Of a stretch of 7,557 nucleotides of DNA, positions 1 through 5,673 are shown in pieces. The translations under genes and the position numbers were made by a program. This DNA is from Bacteroidaceae bacterium (lineage in GTDB: Bacteria; Bacteroidota; Bacteroidia; Bacteroidales; Bacteroidaceae). Every line of letters begins with the position of its first letter. The first letter of the stretch is position 1. The notes under the pieces are model-generated. The model had not been told where the DNA came from and did not search any database. It was given only the letters and a program-made list of their open reading frames with translations. The stretch spans positions 1 to 7,557 of the forward strand of contig JAGBYN010000148.1 of assembly GCA_017628775.1 (NCBI GenBank). Reading direction: 5' to 3'.

Positions 1-190
1 TTAGAGGGGTTGGTGACATCTGCTTCTTTATGTATAGGTTGGCAACACTTTATTCTTGATTGCCATGGCTTCTACCAACCGGGTAAATCCGCTGACCCAT
101 TTTTATCATGATTTTTTTTAAATTTCACCTTCTTGCTTTTTGTCCACCCTGCCTCTTTGTTGAAATATTGTTGTGTTAAATTTGAAATAA
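1..190. other. Left-edge non-coding stretch, no recognisable gene
   Basis: No open frame longer than about 25 codons is convincing on either strand. On the minus strand a short open stretch bounded by stop codons (about 40-108) could encode some 23 residues ending LPTYT. I do not recognise it, and it lacks an open frame upstream. The stretch contains inverted repeats: GGTTGG at 37-42 against CCAACC at 75-80, and GGGT at 81-84 against ACCC at 95-98, with the palindrome GCCATGGC at 62-69 inside the first. It could be structured RNA, a remnant of a lost gene, or plain spacer downstream of the tRNA terminator. Confidence 0.4.
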
Positions 191-220
191 CAAAAAAAGG
201 AGAGGTAATAACCTCTCCTT
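191..220 (-). terminator. Intrinsic terminator of the tRNA-His gene
   Basis: On the minus strand a perfect 10-bp stem (arms 211-220 and 197-206) closes a 4-base loop (207-210). A run of T (192-196) follows, which together with the last stem bases makes seven consecutive T. It lies directly after the 3' end of the tRNA gene and points in the same direction. This is the cleanest terminator in the window. Confidence 0.93.
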
Positions 221-222
221 AG

Positions 223-297
223 GGTGCCCGATGGGACTCGAACCCACGACATTCAGAACCACAATCTGACGCTCTAACCAACTGAACTACGGGCACC
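223..297 (-). tRNA. tRNA-His (anticodon GTG)
   Basis: Read on the minus strand, the sequence folds as a full cloverleaf: a 7-bp acceptor stem GTGCCCG/CGGGCAC, a D arm with AGTTGGTTA in its loop, a 5-bp anticodon stem TCAGA/TCTGA closing the loop TTGTGGT, a 5-base variable loop, and a T arm with loop TTCGAGT. The central loop triplet GTG reads histidine codons. An extra G is encoded before the acceptor stem (position 297) opposite the discriminator C (223). This G-1:C73 pair is the known identity element for histidyl-tRNA synthetase and fits the anticodon. The 3' CCA is not encoded (the next bases are CT), so CCA must be added after transcription. The gene has its own promoter and terminator and appears to be transcribed alone. 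Confidence 0.97.
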
Positions 298-338
298 ATA
301 GTTAAGACTTCTGGAAGTGTTGTTTTCCAAAAGCATTG

Positions 339-368
339 CAAAGGTAAGAGTTATTTTTTATATAGCAA
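339..368 (-). promoter_or_regulatory. Bacteroidetes-type promoter for tRNA-His
   Basis: On the minus strand TACCTTTG (339-346) matches the -7 consensus TAnnTTTG of the Bacteroidetes primary sigma factor exactly. TTG (366-368) lies 19 bases upstream in the place of the -33 element. Transcription would begin near 332, leaving a leader of about 35 bases to be removed from the tRNA precursor. This is the only promoter in the window with both elements at proper spacing. Confidence 0.8.
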
Positions 369-481
369 GGGGAAACCGTGTTTTTTTTTAACTAAAAGTA
401 TATTTTAGTGTATTTTTATTGGTAAAGTGTTATTTGAATATTGCAATTATATGGTTGTACAATAAAATTCTATACCAGTTG

Positions 482-511
482 TTTGTTAACACGATTCATG
501 GTGTTAATAAA
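482..511 (-). terminator. Hairpin overlapping the folD stop codon (possible weak terminator)
   Basis: An inverted repeat has a 7-bp perfect core (486-492 with 501-507) and can be extended to about 11 bp through one G-T position (482-492 with 501-511), around an 8-base loop. It overlaps the folD stop codon at 504-506. No T-run follows on the minus strand, so termination would be inefficient or would need another factor. It may instead protect the 3' end of the message. Confidence 0.35.
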
Positions 512-1376
512 TTCCTTTTTTGGCTTCTAATGTGTTTTTCATAAGCATGCAGATTGTCATAGGGCCAACTCCTCCAGGAACGGGAGTAATGGCAGAGCAT
601 ATTGGGGCTACAGTTTCGAAATCTACATCTCCAGAAATTCTAAAACCATTGGTTTTGTTTGGATCGGGAACTCGTGTCGTGCCGACGTCAATGACAACCG
701 CACCTGGTTTAACCATGTTTGAGGTGACAAAACCAGGTTTGCCCATTGCGGCAATTAATATGTCGGCTTGCTTGCATTCTTCAGCAATGTTTGGGGTATG
801 GCTATGGACTATGGTAACGGTTGAGTCTCCAAGATGTTTTTGCAACATAAGTTGTGCCATGGGCTTTCCTACGATGTTACTACGGCCAATAATTACACAT
901 TTCTTTCCGCTGGTTTGGATGTCGTATCGACGCAATAGTTCTAAAATACCTTTTGGGGTGGCTGATATGTAACATGGAAGTCCAATTGACATTCTTCCTA
1001 CGTTAATAGGATGAAATCCATCAACATCCTTTTTGTAGTCGATCGCTTCAATAATACGTTGCTCTGAAATATGTGGGGGTAGGGGGAGTTGTACGATGAA
1101 ACCATCTACTTCGGTATCAGTATTAAGTCGGTCGATTTCTTTTAAAAGTGTGTCTTCATCTACGTCAGGGGTAAAACGAATAAGGGATGATTTAAAGCCA
1201 CAGGCTTCACATGCTAAGATTTTGTTTTTTACGTAGGTTTCGCTACCTCCGTCATTACCAACCAAAATGGCCGCTAAATGTGGTGGGCGTTGGTTGTTTT
1301 CTACCATGAGCCTAACTTCTTCTGCTATTTCTTTCTTGATTGTTGAGGCTGTTGCTTTTCCGTCAATGATAATCAT
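504..1376 (-). CDS. folD: Bifunctional methylenetetrahydrofolate dehydrogenase / methenyltetrahydrofolate cyclohydrolase FolD
   Basis: FolD is a cytosolic enzyme that oxidises 5,10-methylene-THF to 5,10-methenyl-THF with NAD(P)+ and hydrolyses it to 10-formyl-THF, supplying one-carbon units for purines and formyl-methionine. The 290 residues match the usual family length (E. coli 288). The catalytic N-terminal domain has Tyr48 and Lys52 in ETYVKNK, corresponding to E. coli Tyr50 and Lys54. Gln96 in VQLPLP and Asp119 in KDVDGFHP are also in place. The Rossmann part has the nucleotide loop GRSNIVGKP (164-172), and the family signature PGGVGPMT is at 267-274. The ATG at 1376 sits where the conserved domain begins, and no Shine-Dalgarno sequence precedes it. 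It lies 73 bases downstream of ffh, with a long hairpin between. The sequence is complete with all key residues present. Close resemblance to Bacteroidales FolD is from memory of the family. Confidence 0.97.
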   Translation of the reverse strand: MIIIDGKATASTIKKEIAEEVRLMVENNQRPPHLAAILVGNDGGSETYVKNKILACEACGFKSSLIRFTPDVDEDTLLKEIDRLNTDTEVDGFIVQLPLPPHISEQRIIEAIDYKKDVDGFHPINVGRMSIGLPCYISATPKGILELLRRYDIQTSGKKCVIIGRSNIVGKPMAQLMLQKHLGDSTVTIVHSHTPNIAEECKQADILIAAMGKPGFVTSNMVKPGAVVIDVGTTRVPDPNKTNGFRISGDVDFETVAPICSAITPVPGGVGPMTICMLMKNTLEAKKGIY

Positions 1377-1398
1377 ACTTGTGTCGTGTGTAATGTAT

Positions 1399-1442
1399 TA
1401 GCGATGAACTATAAACACGATTTGTATTATAGTTCATCGCTA
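1399..1442. terminator. 16-bp perfect hairpin between ffh and folD
   Basis: The arms 1399-1414 and 1427-1442 are perfectly complementary over 16 bp around a 12-base loop (1415-1426). The T-rich tail (1443-1454) follows on the plus strand only. On the minus strand, where ffh and folD are read, the hairpin is preceded by A-rich sequence and followed by ATACATTACAC. It could end ffh transcripts, act as a processing or stabilising element, or stop antisense transcription coming from the folD side. Confidence 0.6.
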
Positions 1443-1449
1443 TATTTTT

Positions 1450-2808
1450 TTATTTACCAAATTGTTTTTGCATTTGTTGCATTTGCTGCATTTGTTGCAT
1501 CATGCCTCTCATGTTGTTTCCTGTCATCATTTTCATGACTTTTCTCATTTGGTCGAATTGTTTGATAAGTCGGTTTACTTCTTGAATAGAAGTACCTGAA
1601 CCTTTAGCAATTCTGTTTTTTCGTGTGGGCTGACGCATCAAAAGTTCAGGATTGTGTCGTTCTTTTGGGGTCATTGATTGAATGATTGCTTCAATAGGTT
1701 TGAATGCATTGTCATCAATTTCAACATCTTTAATAGCCTTTCCGACTCCAGGAATCATTGCTGCTAAATCCTTGATGTTGCCCATCTTTTTGATTTGTTG
1801 AATTTGATTGTAGAAATCCTCAAAATCAAATTTGTTTTTTTGTATTTTTTCTTGAAGTTTACGGGCTTCTTTTTCGTCAAATTGTTGCTGTGCACGTTCA
1901 ACGAGCGAGATGATGTCTCCCATTCCCAAAATTCTATCCGCCATTCGGTTGGGGTGGAATTGGTCGAGCGCTTCCATCTTTTCGCCTGTACCTACAAACT
2001 TGATGGGTTTGTTTACAACAGTTCGAATTGAAATTGCTGCACCACCGCGTGTGTCACCATCTAATTTAGTAAGTACAACACCATCATAATCTAAACGTTC
2101 GTTAAACTCTTTCGCGGTATTAACAGCATCTTGACCTGTCATAGCATCCACAACGAAGAGGGTTTCGTCTGGTTGACAAGCTTCTTTGATGCTTGTTATT
2201 TCTTGCATCAGTTCCTCGTCGATAGCCAAGCGTCCAGCGGTGTCAATGATGACGGTGTCATATCCTTTTGACTTTGCCTCAATAATACCTTCTTTTGCAA
2301 TTTGAACAGGGTCGGTTGAAGCAGCATTGATATATATGGGGACTTGGATTTGTTCTGCTAAAACCCGTAATTGCTCTACTGCGGCAGGACGATATACGTC
2401 GCACGCAACGAGCAAGGGCTTGCGTTTCTTCTGGTTTTTAAGGAAAAGTGCAATTTTCCCCGATAGAGTGGTTTTACCCGCACCATTCAAACCGGCCATA
2501 AGTATAACGGAAGGATGACTCTTGAGATTGATTTCTGCAGTGTCGCCTCCCATGAGTGTTGCCAATTCATCGTGAACAATTTTAATGATCATCTCTTTGG
2601 GCTTAACAGAGAGGAGTACATTCTGACCTAAAGCTTTTTGCTTTACGGTGTCGATGAAATTTTTGGCTACTTTATAATTTACGTCAGCATCAATGAGCGC
2701 TCTGCGTACGTCTTTGAGTGCCTCTGCAATGTTTACTTCTGTAATTCGGCCTTCGCCTTTTAATATCTTGAATGAACGTTCAAGTCTTTCACTAAGATTA
2801 TCAAACAT
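1450..2808 (-). CDS. ffh: Signal recognition particle protein Ffh (SRP54 GTPase)
   Basis: Ffh is the GTPase that, with 4.5S RNA, binds signal sequences on ribosomes and delivers nascent inner-membrane and secreted proteins to FtsY at the membrane. Its 452 residues match the family (E. coli 453). The N domain is residues 1-95. The G domain has P-loop GLNGAGKTT (106-114), DVYRPAA (137-143), DTAGR (189-193), TKLDG (247-251) and the closing loop FVGTGEK (271-277). The M domain runs from about 328, with TPKER (380-384) and the RNA-binding segment RIAKGSGTS (399-407). A Met/Gln-rich tail (about 436-448) is encoded by 9-bp tandem repeats. The ATG at 2808 begins the normal N-terminal helix MFDNLSERLE. 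No Shine-Dalgarno sequence or -7 box is visible in the 65 bases upstream, so it is probably co-transcribed with the 146-residue gene ahead of it. Confidence 0.98.
   Translation of the reverse strand: MFDNLSERLERSFKILKGEGRITEVNIAEALKDVRRALIDADVNYKVAKNFIDTVKQKALGQNVLLSVKPKEMIIKIVHDELATLMGGDTAEINLKSHPSVILMAGLNGAGKTTLSGKIALFLKNQKKRKPLLVACDVYRPAAVEQLRVLAEQIQVPIYINAASTDPVQIAKEGIIEAKSKGYDTVIIDTAGRLAIDEELMQEITSIKEACQPDETLFVVDAMTGQDAVNTAKEFNERLDYDGVVLTKLDGDTRGGAAISIRTVVNKPIKFVGTGEKMEALDQFHPNRMADRILGMGDIISLVERAQQQFDEKEARKLQEKIQKNKFDFEDFYNQIQQIKKMGNIKDLAAMIPGVGKAIKDVEIDDNAFKPIEAIIQSMTPKERHNPELLMRQPTRKNRIAKGSGTSIQEVNRLIKQFDQMRKVMKMMTGNNMRGMMQQMQQMQQMQKQFGK
1471..1500 (-). repeat. 9-bp tandem repeat encoding the Met-Gln-Gln tail of Ffh
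   Basis: Three consecutive 9-base units on the plus strand (1471-1479, 1480-1488, 1489-1497), differing by one base, are followed by a partial fourth. On the coding strand they give repeated Met-Gln-Gln triplets near the C-terminus of Ffh. Met-rich tails are common in Ffh, but the near-identical codons suggest recent slippage and possible length variation between strains. Confidence 0.8.
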
Positions 2809-2873
2809 AGTTGTTATGTGTTGTTGTAGAAACTTTTTAGTTTTGTGCTGAATTTGATTGTTTTCAGTGCTGT

Positions 2874-3314
2874 TTATTTTGCACGAAGTTCTTCCCAGAA
2901 TTTATCCAAATCTTCACTTAGGCCAACCATTAATTCGCCATCAAGCACGATGATGTCGTCGTCAACTAAATAAAGATCACAAATCGTTTCATGGTCTTCG
3001 TCAATTAACACAAAAGAGTAGGGTTTCAGAATGTGTAGGTTGTCGGCGAGATCTTTGTTATCTATTAAAATTTGATACAAAATATCTTTAACCTGTTCGT
3101 AGAAATTCTCAGATTTGTTGTCAATCCATTCTTCTACAACACAGCGCGTAATCTCTTCGTCTTCATCATTGAAAATACGTAACTCTCCACTGTCTTGATT
3201 GACTTGTAGATGAATATCTGTTAGAGGTTGATTCTCTAATTCAATATTGAATTTTTGTGCTACCTTTTTTAGCGCACGAACGATTTGTTTAATTGTATGT
3301 TCGTTTGATTGCAT
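2874..3314 (-). CDS. Acidic conserved-type protein of unknown function
   Basis: I cannot assign this 146-residue protein to a characterised family. It is strongly acidic: I count 35 Asp/Glu against 14 Lys/Arg, with acidic clusters around 39-44 and 118-120. The N-terminal 24 residues look like a basic amphipathic helix. A middle part alternates hydrophobic and charged residues as expected of beta strands, and the end (GLSEDLDKFWEELRAK) looks helical. There is no signal peptide, membrane segment or cysteine motif, so a small cytosolic protein is most likely. The ATG at 3314 fits, with a -7-like TAATTTTG 28 bases upstream. It is followed after 65 bases by ffh and probably shares its transcript. 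The C-terminal pattern resembles small uncharacterised Bacteroidales proteins I remember, but I cannot confirm a family. A role linked to ffh would be inference from position only. Confidence 0.82.
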   Translation of the reverse strand: MQSNEHTIKQIVRALKKVAQKFNIELENQPLTDIHLQVNQDSGELRIFNDEDEEITRCVVEEWIDNKSENFYEQVKDILYQILIDNKDLADNLHILKPYSFVLIDEDHETICDLYLVDDDIIVLDGELMVGLSEDLDKFWEELRAK

Positions 3315-3341
3315 ATCGCATACATAGTTTTATTCATCGTG

Positions 3342-3349
3342 CAAAATTA
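3342..3349 (-). promoter_or_regulatory. Possible -7 element upstream of the 146-residue gene
   Basis: On the minus strand TAATTTTG matches TAnnTTTG and lies 28 bases before the ATG at 3314. No TTG or TTTG is found 19-21 bases upstream. In such A+T-rich sequence the match could be chance. It also forms one arm of an inverted repeat with TAATTTTG on the plus strand (3355-3362). If real, it would drive the 146-residue gene, ffh and possibly folD. Confidence 0.45.
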
Positions 3350-3389
3350 AAAACTAATTTTGAATTTTATTTATTTATAGTTCAAAAAC

Positions 3390-3413
3390 TTTAAAATGAG
3401 TGGGAAACTCACT
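3390..3413 (-). terminator. Weak intrinsic terminator after the pyrC / methionine synthase reactivation pair
   Basis: On the minus strand a short stem (core TGAGT/ACTCA at 3407-3411 and 3397-3401, about 7 bp with a G-T pair) closes the loop TTCCC. A T-rich tail (TTTTAAAGTTTTT, about 3384-3396) follows. It lies about 50 bases after the stop codon of the reactivation gene and before the putative promoter of the next unit, a sensible place for an operon to end. Confidence 0.5.
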
Positions 3414-3461
3414 AATTAAAAGAGAATTGACTATAAAAATGGATGTAATTGGGGCTCTTCA

Positions 3462-4265
3462 CTAAAGCTCTGAACGTATGTATTTGCTGATTGAATGTAA
3501 GTCGGTTTGCCTGCGTCTGGCATAATCAATCAATTGTTCTTTGGAAATTTTGCCGAGGTTGAAATATGTTGCTTGTGGATGTGCAAATAGAAGTCCAGAT
3601 ACAGAGGCGTGTGGATCCATCATTCCACTTGAAGTCAAAGAGATGCCCATTGACTCAAATTCCAAAAAGTGATCTAAAACAAAATTTAAACTCATGTCTG
3701 GCAATGAGGGGTACCCAATCGCAGGACGTATTCCCCAAATAGGCGCATCGTTGGTCTTATTCCAAATGTGGCATAACGCAAAATTATGTGTCTCTTCTGC
3801 TGCTGCTTCGGCTAAACGGTCAGAAAGAGTTTGCAACAACATTTGTTGATACGCATTTGTGGGGAGTGTGTTGTTATTTGTTTTAAAAGTGGTTGCAAAC
3901 AAAACCAATTTATTGCCAATGGGATGGTTGGTGTTCTCAGGGGCAAGATAATCTGCTAAACATTTATATACCGAGCAACCGGCATCTAATGTTTGTTGTC
4001 GCAAACATGGAATTGTAATTGTGGTTTTGTTGCTTGTGACTATGATGTCGTCCTCTCTTGAAAAAGCGTCTAAGACGATTAATCTGGCTTTTACTTTAAA
4101 GTGTTTTTTACTTAAATCCTGAAGCAGTTTGGCAGCTTCAGATTTTAGTTTTTGAGCTTCAAAATGAAGGCTGTCTTGATGTTTGAATCCCCACGCAAAA
4201 AGAAAGGCAGCCCAGTTGATTTTGTTTTGCAACTCGATGGGATCGTAAGATAAATCGTATTTCAT
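3462..4265 (-). CDS. Stand-alone methionine synthase (MetH) reactivation-domain protein
   Basis: This 267-residue protein corresponds to the C-terminal activation domain of cobalamin-dependent methionine synthase. There it binds S-adenosylmethionine and, with an electron donor such as flavodoxin, remethylates oxidised cob(II)alamin. The landmarks align well with E. coli MetH: LRQQT (88-92) and CLADYLAP (102-109); LSDRLAEAAAE (147-157), where Glu153 matches Glu1097; RPAIGYP (180-186), where Arg180 and Tyr185 match Arg1134 and Tyr1139; and ASVSGLLFAHPQATYF (220-235) followed by DYARRR (247-252). The early motif INWAAF has Asn17 where E. coli has Asp946. No methyltransferase, folate or cobalamin domain is present, so it must act on a MetH encoded elsewhere. 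Separate activation proteins are known in other bacteria, for example Thermotoga. The ATG overlaps the pyrC stop by 4 bases (ATGA), indicating translational coupling. The stop is TAG. Confidence 0.92.
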   Translation of the reverse strand: MKYDLSYDPIELQNKINWAAFLFAWGFKHQDSLHFEAQKLKSEAAKLLQDLSKKHFKVKARLIVLDAFSREDDIIVTSNKTTITIPCLRQQTLDAGCSVYKCLADYLAPENTNHPIGNKLVLFATTFKTNNNTLPTNAYQQMLLQTLSDRLAEAAAEETHNFALCHIWNKTNDAPIWGIRPAIGYPSLPDMSLNFVLDHFLEFESMGISLTSSGMMDPHASVSGLLFAHPQATYFNLGKISKEQLIDYARRRQTDLHSISKYIRSEL

Positions 4266-5602
4266 GAACGATTAAACAAAATGCGTTCGCCGCAAGGAGC
4301 GTCATTGACAATCGTGTTGTTCTTGTACACGACGTGACCATTGCAATAGGTTTTCTCCACCTTCCATTGAAAAGTCCTTCCTTCTAAAGGACTCCATTTG
4401 CATTTACTTTCTATGCATTCTTTAGTTAAAGTCCAAGGTGAGTTTGGACGAACAAGAACCATGTCCGCCTTGTATCCTACTCGCAGAAAACCTCTGTTTT
4501 CGATATTAAATCTTGTGGCAGGATTATGGCACATGAGTTCTACCGCTTTCTCTATCGATAGTATTTTTTTGTCCACTAAAGATAATATAGCAATTAGAGA
4601 GAATTGTATCATGGGCATTCCTGAAACAGCTTTGATTGCTCCTCCTTGTTTTTCAGCAAGTGTGTGGGGGGCGTGGTCTGTGGCGATCGTGTGAATTCTA
4701 CCATCAGTTAATGCTTGGCGCAGAGCGTCGCGATCGTGTTCAGATTTTACTGCGGGATTACATTTAATCAAACTGCCTAAAGATAAATAATCAGCAGATG
4801 TGAAAATAAGGTGAGGGATGCACACCTCAGCTGTGATGTTTTTATTCTCAGGATCGATTAATGAAATTTCTTCTTTTGTGGTTAGATGCGCAACGTGTAA
4901 TGACGCATTGTGCTGTTTCGCCAATTTTATAGCTAACAGAGTAGATTGATAGCATGCTTCAGACGAGCGAATGTCAGGATGATGCTCTATGCTGGGATCG
5001 TCGCCCCACTTTTCTTTAGCATCTTTTGTGTTGGCGCTGATGACAGCCGAGTCCTCACAATGGGTCATTATGGGGAGTTTAATTGATTGAAAAAGTTGAT
5101 TTAAACTATCTTCAGCATCTACCAACATGTTTCCTGTTGATGAGCCCATAAATAACTTGATGCCGCAAGTCGTTTGGGGATTTAGCTTAGTTATTTCATT
5201 AATGTTTGAATTTGTTGCCCCGAAAAAAACACTGTAGTTCACACGGCAATGTTCAGAGAATAGTTTATTCTTTTCCTCATAAGCTTCAATTGTGGTTGTT
5301 TGAGGAATGGTGTTGGGCATATCAAAGATTGACGTTACGCCACCCGCTGCTGCGGCTTTGCTTTCGTGCTCAATATCTGCTTTAGCGGTAAGTCCTGGTT
5401 CCCGAAAATGAACGTGGCAGTCTATGACACCTGGTAAAAGATAACAACCTTCGGCATCTATAATTTCGTCGGCCAATGGGAGCGTGCTTGTTTGGTCGTA
5501 AATGATTTGTTTTATCTTATCTTCATTGATTAATAAAGATCCTTTTCGAACGCAACCTTCATTAACGATTAGGGCGTTCTTGATAAGTGTTGTCTGCGCC
5601 AT
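4262..5602 (-). CDS. pyrC: Dihydroorotase, class I
   Basis: Dihydroorotase cyclises N-carbamoyl-L-aspartate to L-dihydroorotate, the third step of cytosolic pyrimidine synthesis. The 446 residues and motifs fit class I enzymes of the amidohydrolase family. The metal ligands His63 and His65 and substrate Arg67 lie in DCHVHFREPG (61-70). Asn97 in FDMPNT is a likely substrate contact, and Lys149 in GIKLFMGSS stands where some relatives carry a carboxylated lysine. Also present are His181 in THCED, the HVAH pair (236 and 239), and Asp309 in ATDHAPH (307-313). A C-terminal beta segment (about 377-435) rejoins the N-terminal one, as usual. The ATG at 5602 gives the expected N-terminus; there is no Shine-Dalgarno sequence. 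A long hairpin sits 18 bases upstream in the leader. The TGA stop overlaps the next gene. Related hydantoinases or allantoinases are less likely given the DHOase-type FREPG and ATDHAPH motifs. Confidence 0.95.
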   Translation of the reverse strand: MAQTTLIKNALIVNEGCVRKGSLLINEDKIKQIIYDQTSTLPLADEIIDAEGCYLLPGVIDCHVHFREPGLTAKADIEHESKAAAAGGVTSIFDMPNTIPQTTTIEAYEEKNKLFSEHCRVNYSVFFGATNSNINEITKLNPQTTCGIKLFMGSSTGNMLVDAEDSLNQLFQSIKLPIMTHCEDSAVISANTKDAKEKWGDDPSIEHHPDIRSSEACYQSTLLAIKLAKQHNASLHVAHLTTKEEISLIDPENKNITAEVCIPHLIFTSADYLSLGSLIKCNPAVKSEHDRDALRQALTDGRIHTIATDHAPHTLAEKQGGAIKAVSGMPMIQFSLIAILSLVDKKILSIEKAVELMCHNPATRFNIENRGFLRVGYKADMVLVRPNSPWTLTKECIESKCKWSPLEGRTFQWKVEKTYCNGHVVYKNNTIVNDAPCGERILFNRS

Positions 5603-5620
5603 TGTTGTAAAAATAAAGGT

Positions 5621-5667
5621 GGGTGTTCTAAAAAATCAAAATAGTTTGTGGACTTTTTAGAACACCC
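5621..5667 (-). terminator. 14-bp hairpin in the gap before pyrC (terminator or leader element)
   Basis: The arms 5621-5634 and 5654-5667 pair perfectly over 14 bp. The 19-base loop can form a further 4-bp stem (5637-5640 with 5645-5648). The structure begins 6 bases after the stop codon of the glycosyltransferase gene and ends 18 bases before the pyrC ATG. On the minus strand it is followed by ACCTTTATTTTTA, a broken T-rich tail, so it may terminate the glycosyltransferase transcript partially. No exact TAnnTTTG lies between the two genes, so pyrC probably depends on read-through. The hairpin could then act as an attenuator or leader structure; that last point is inference. Confidence 0.6.
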
Positions 5668-5673
5668 AAAATA

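Noticed and set aside
191..240. Possible phage or island attachment site at the tRNA-His 3' end
   Set aside because: I see no second copy of the tRNA 3' end in the window and no integrase; what follows the tRNA is its terminator.
520..972. Plus-strand open frame of 150 codons
   Set aside because: It lies entirely antisense to folD, whose motifs are intact; no promoter or recognisable protein supports it.
4398..4694. Plus-strand open frame of 98 codons
   Set aside because: Antisense to the conserved C-terminal half of pyrC; its sequence resembles no protein I know and it has no promoter.
5637..5644. CTATTTTG on the minus strand as a -7 box for pyrC
   Set aside because: It misses the required TA at the first two positions of TAnnTTTG and lies in the hairpin loop.
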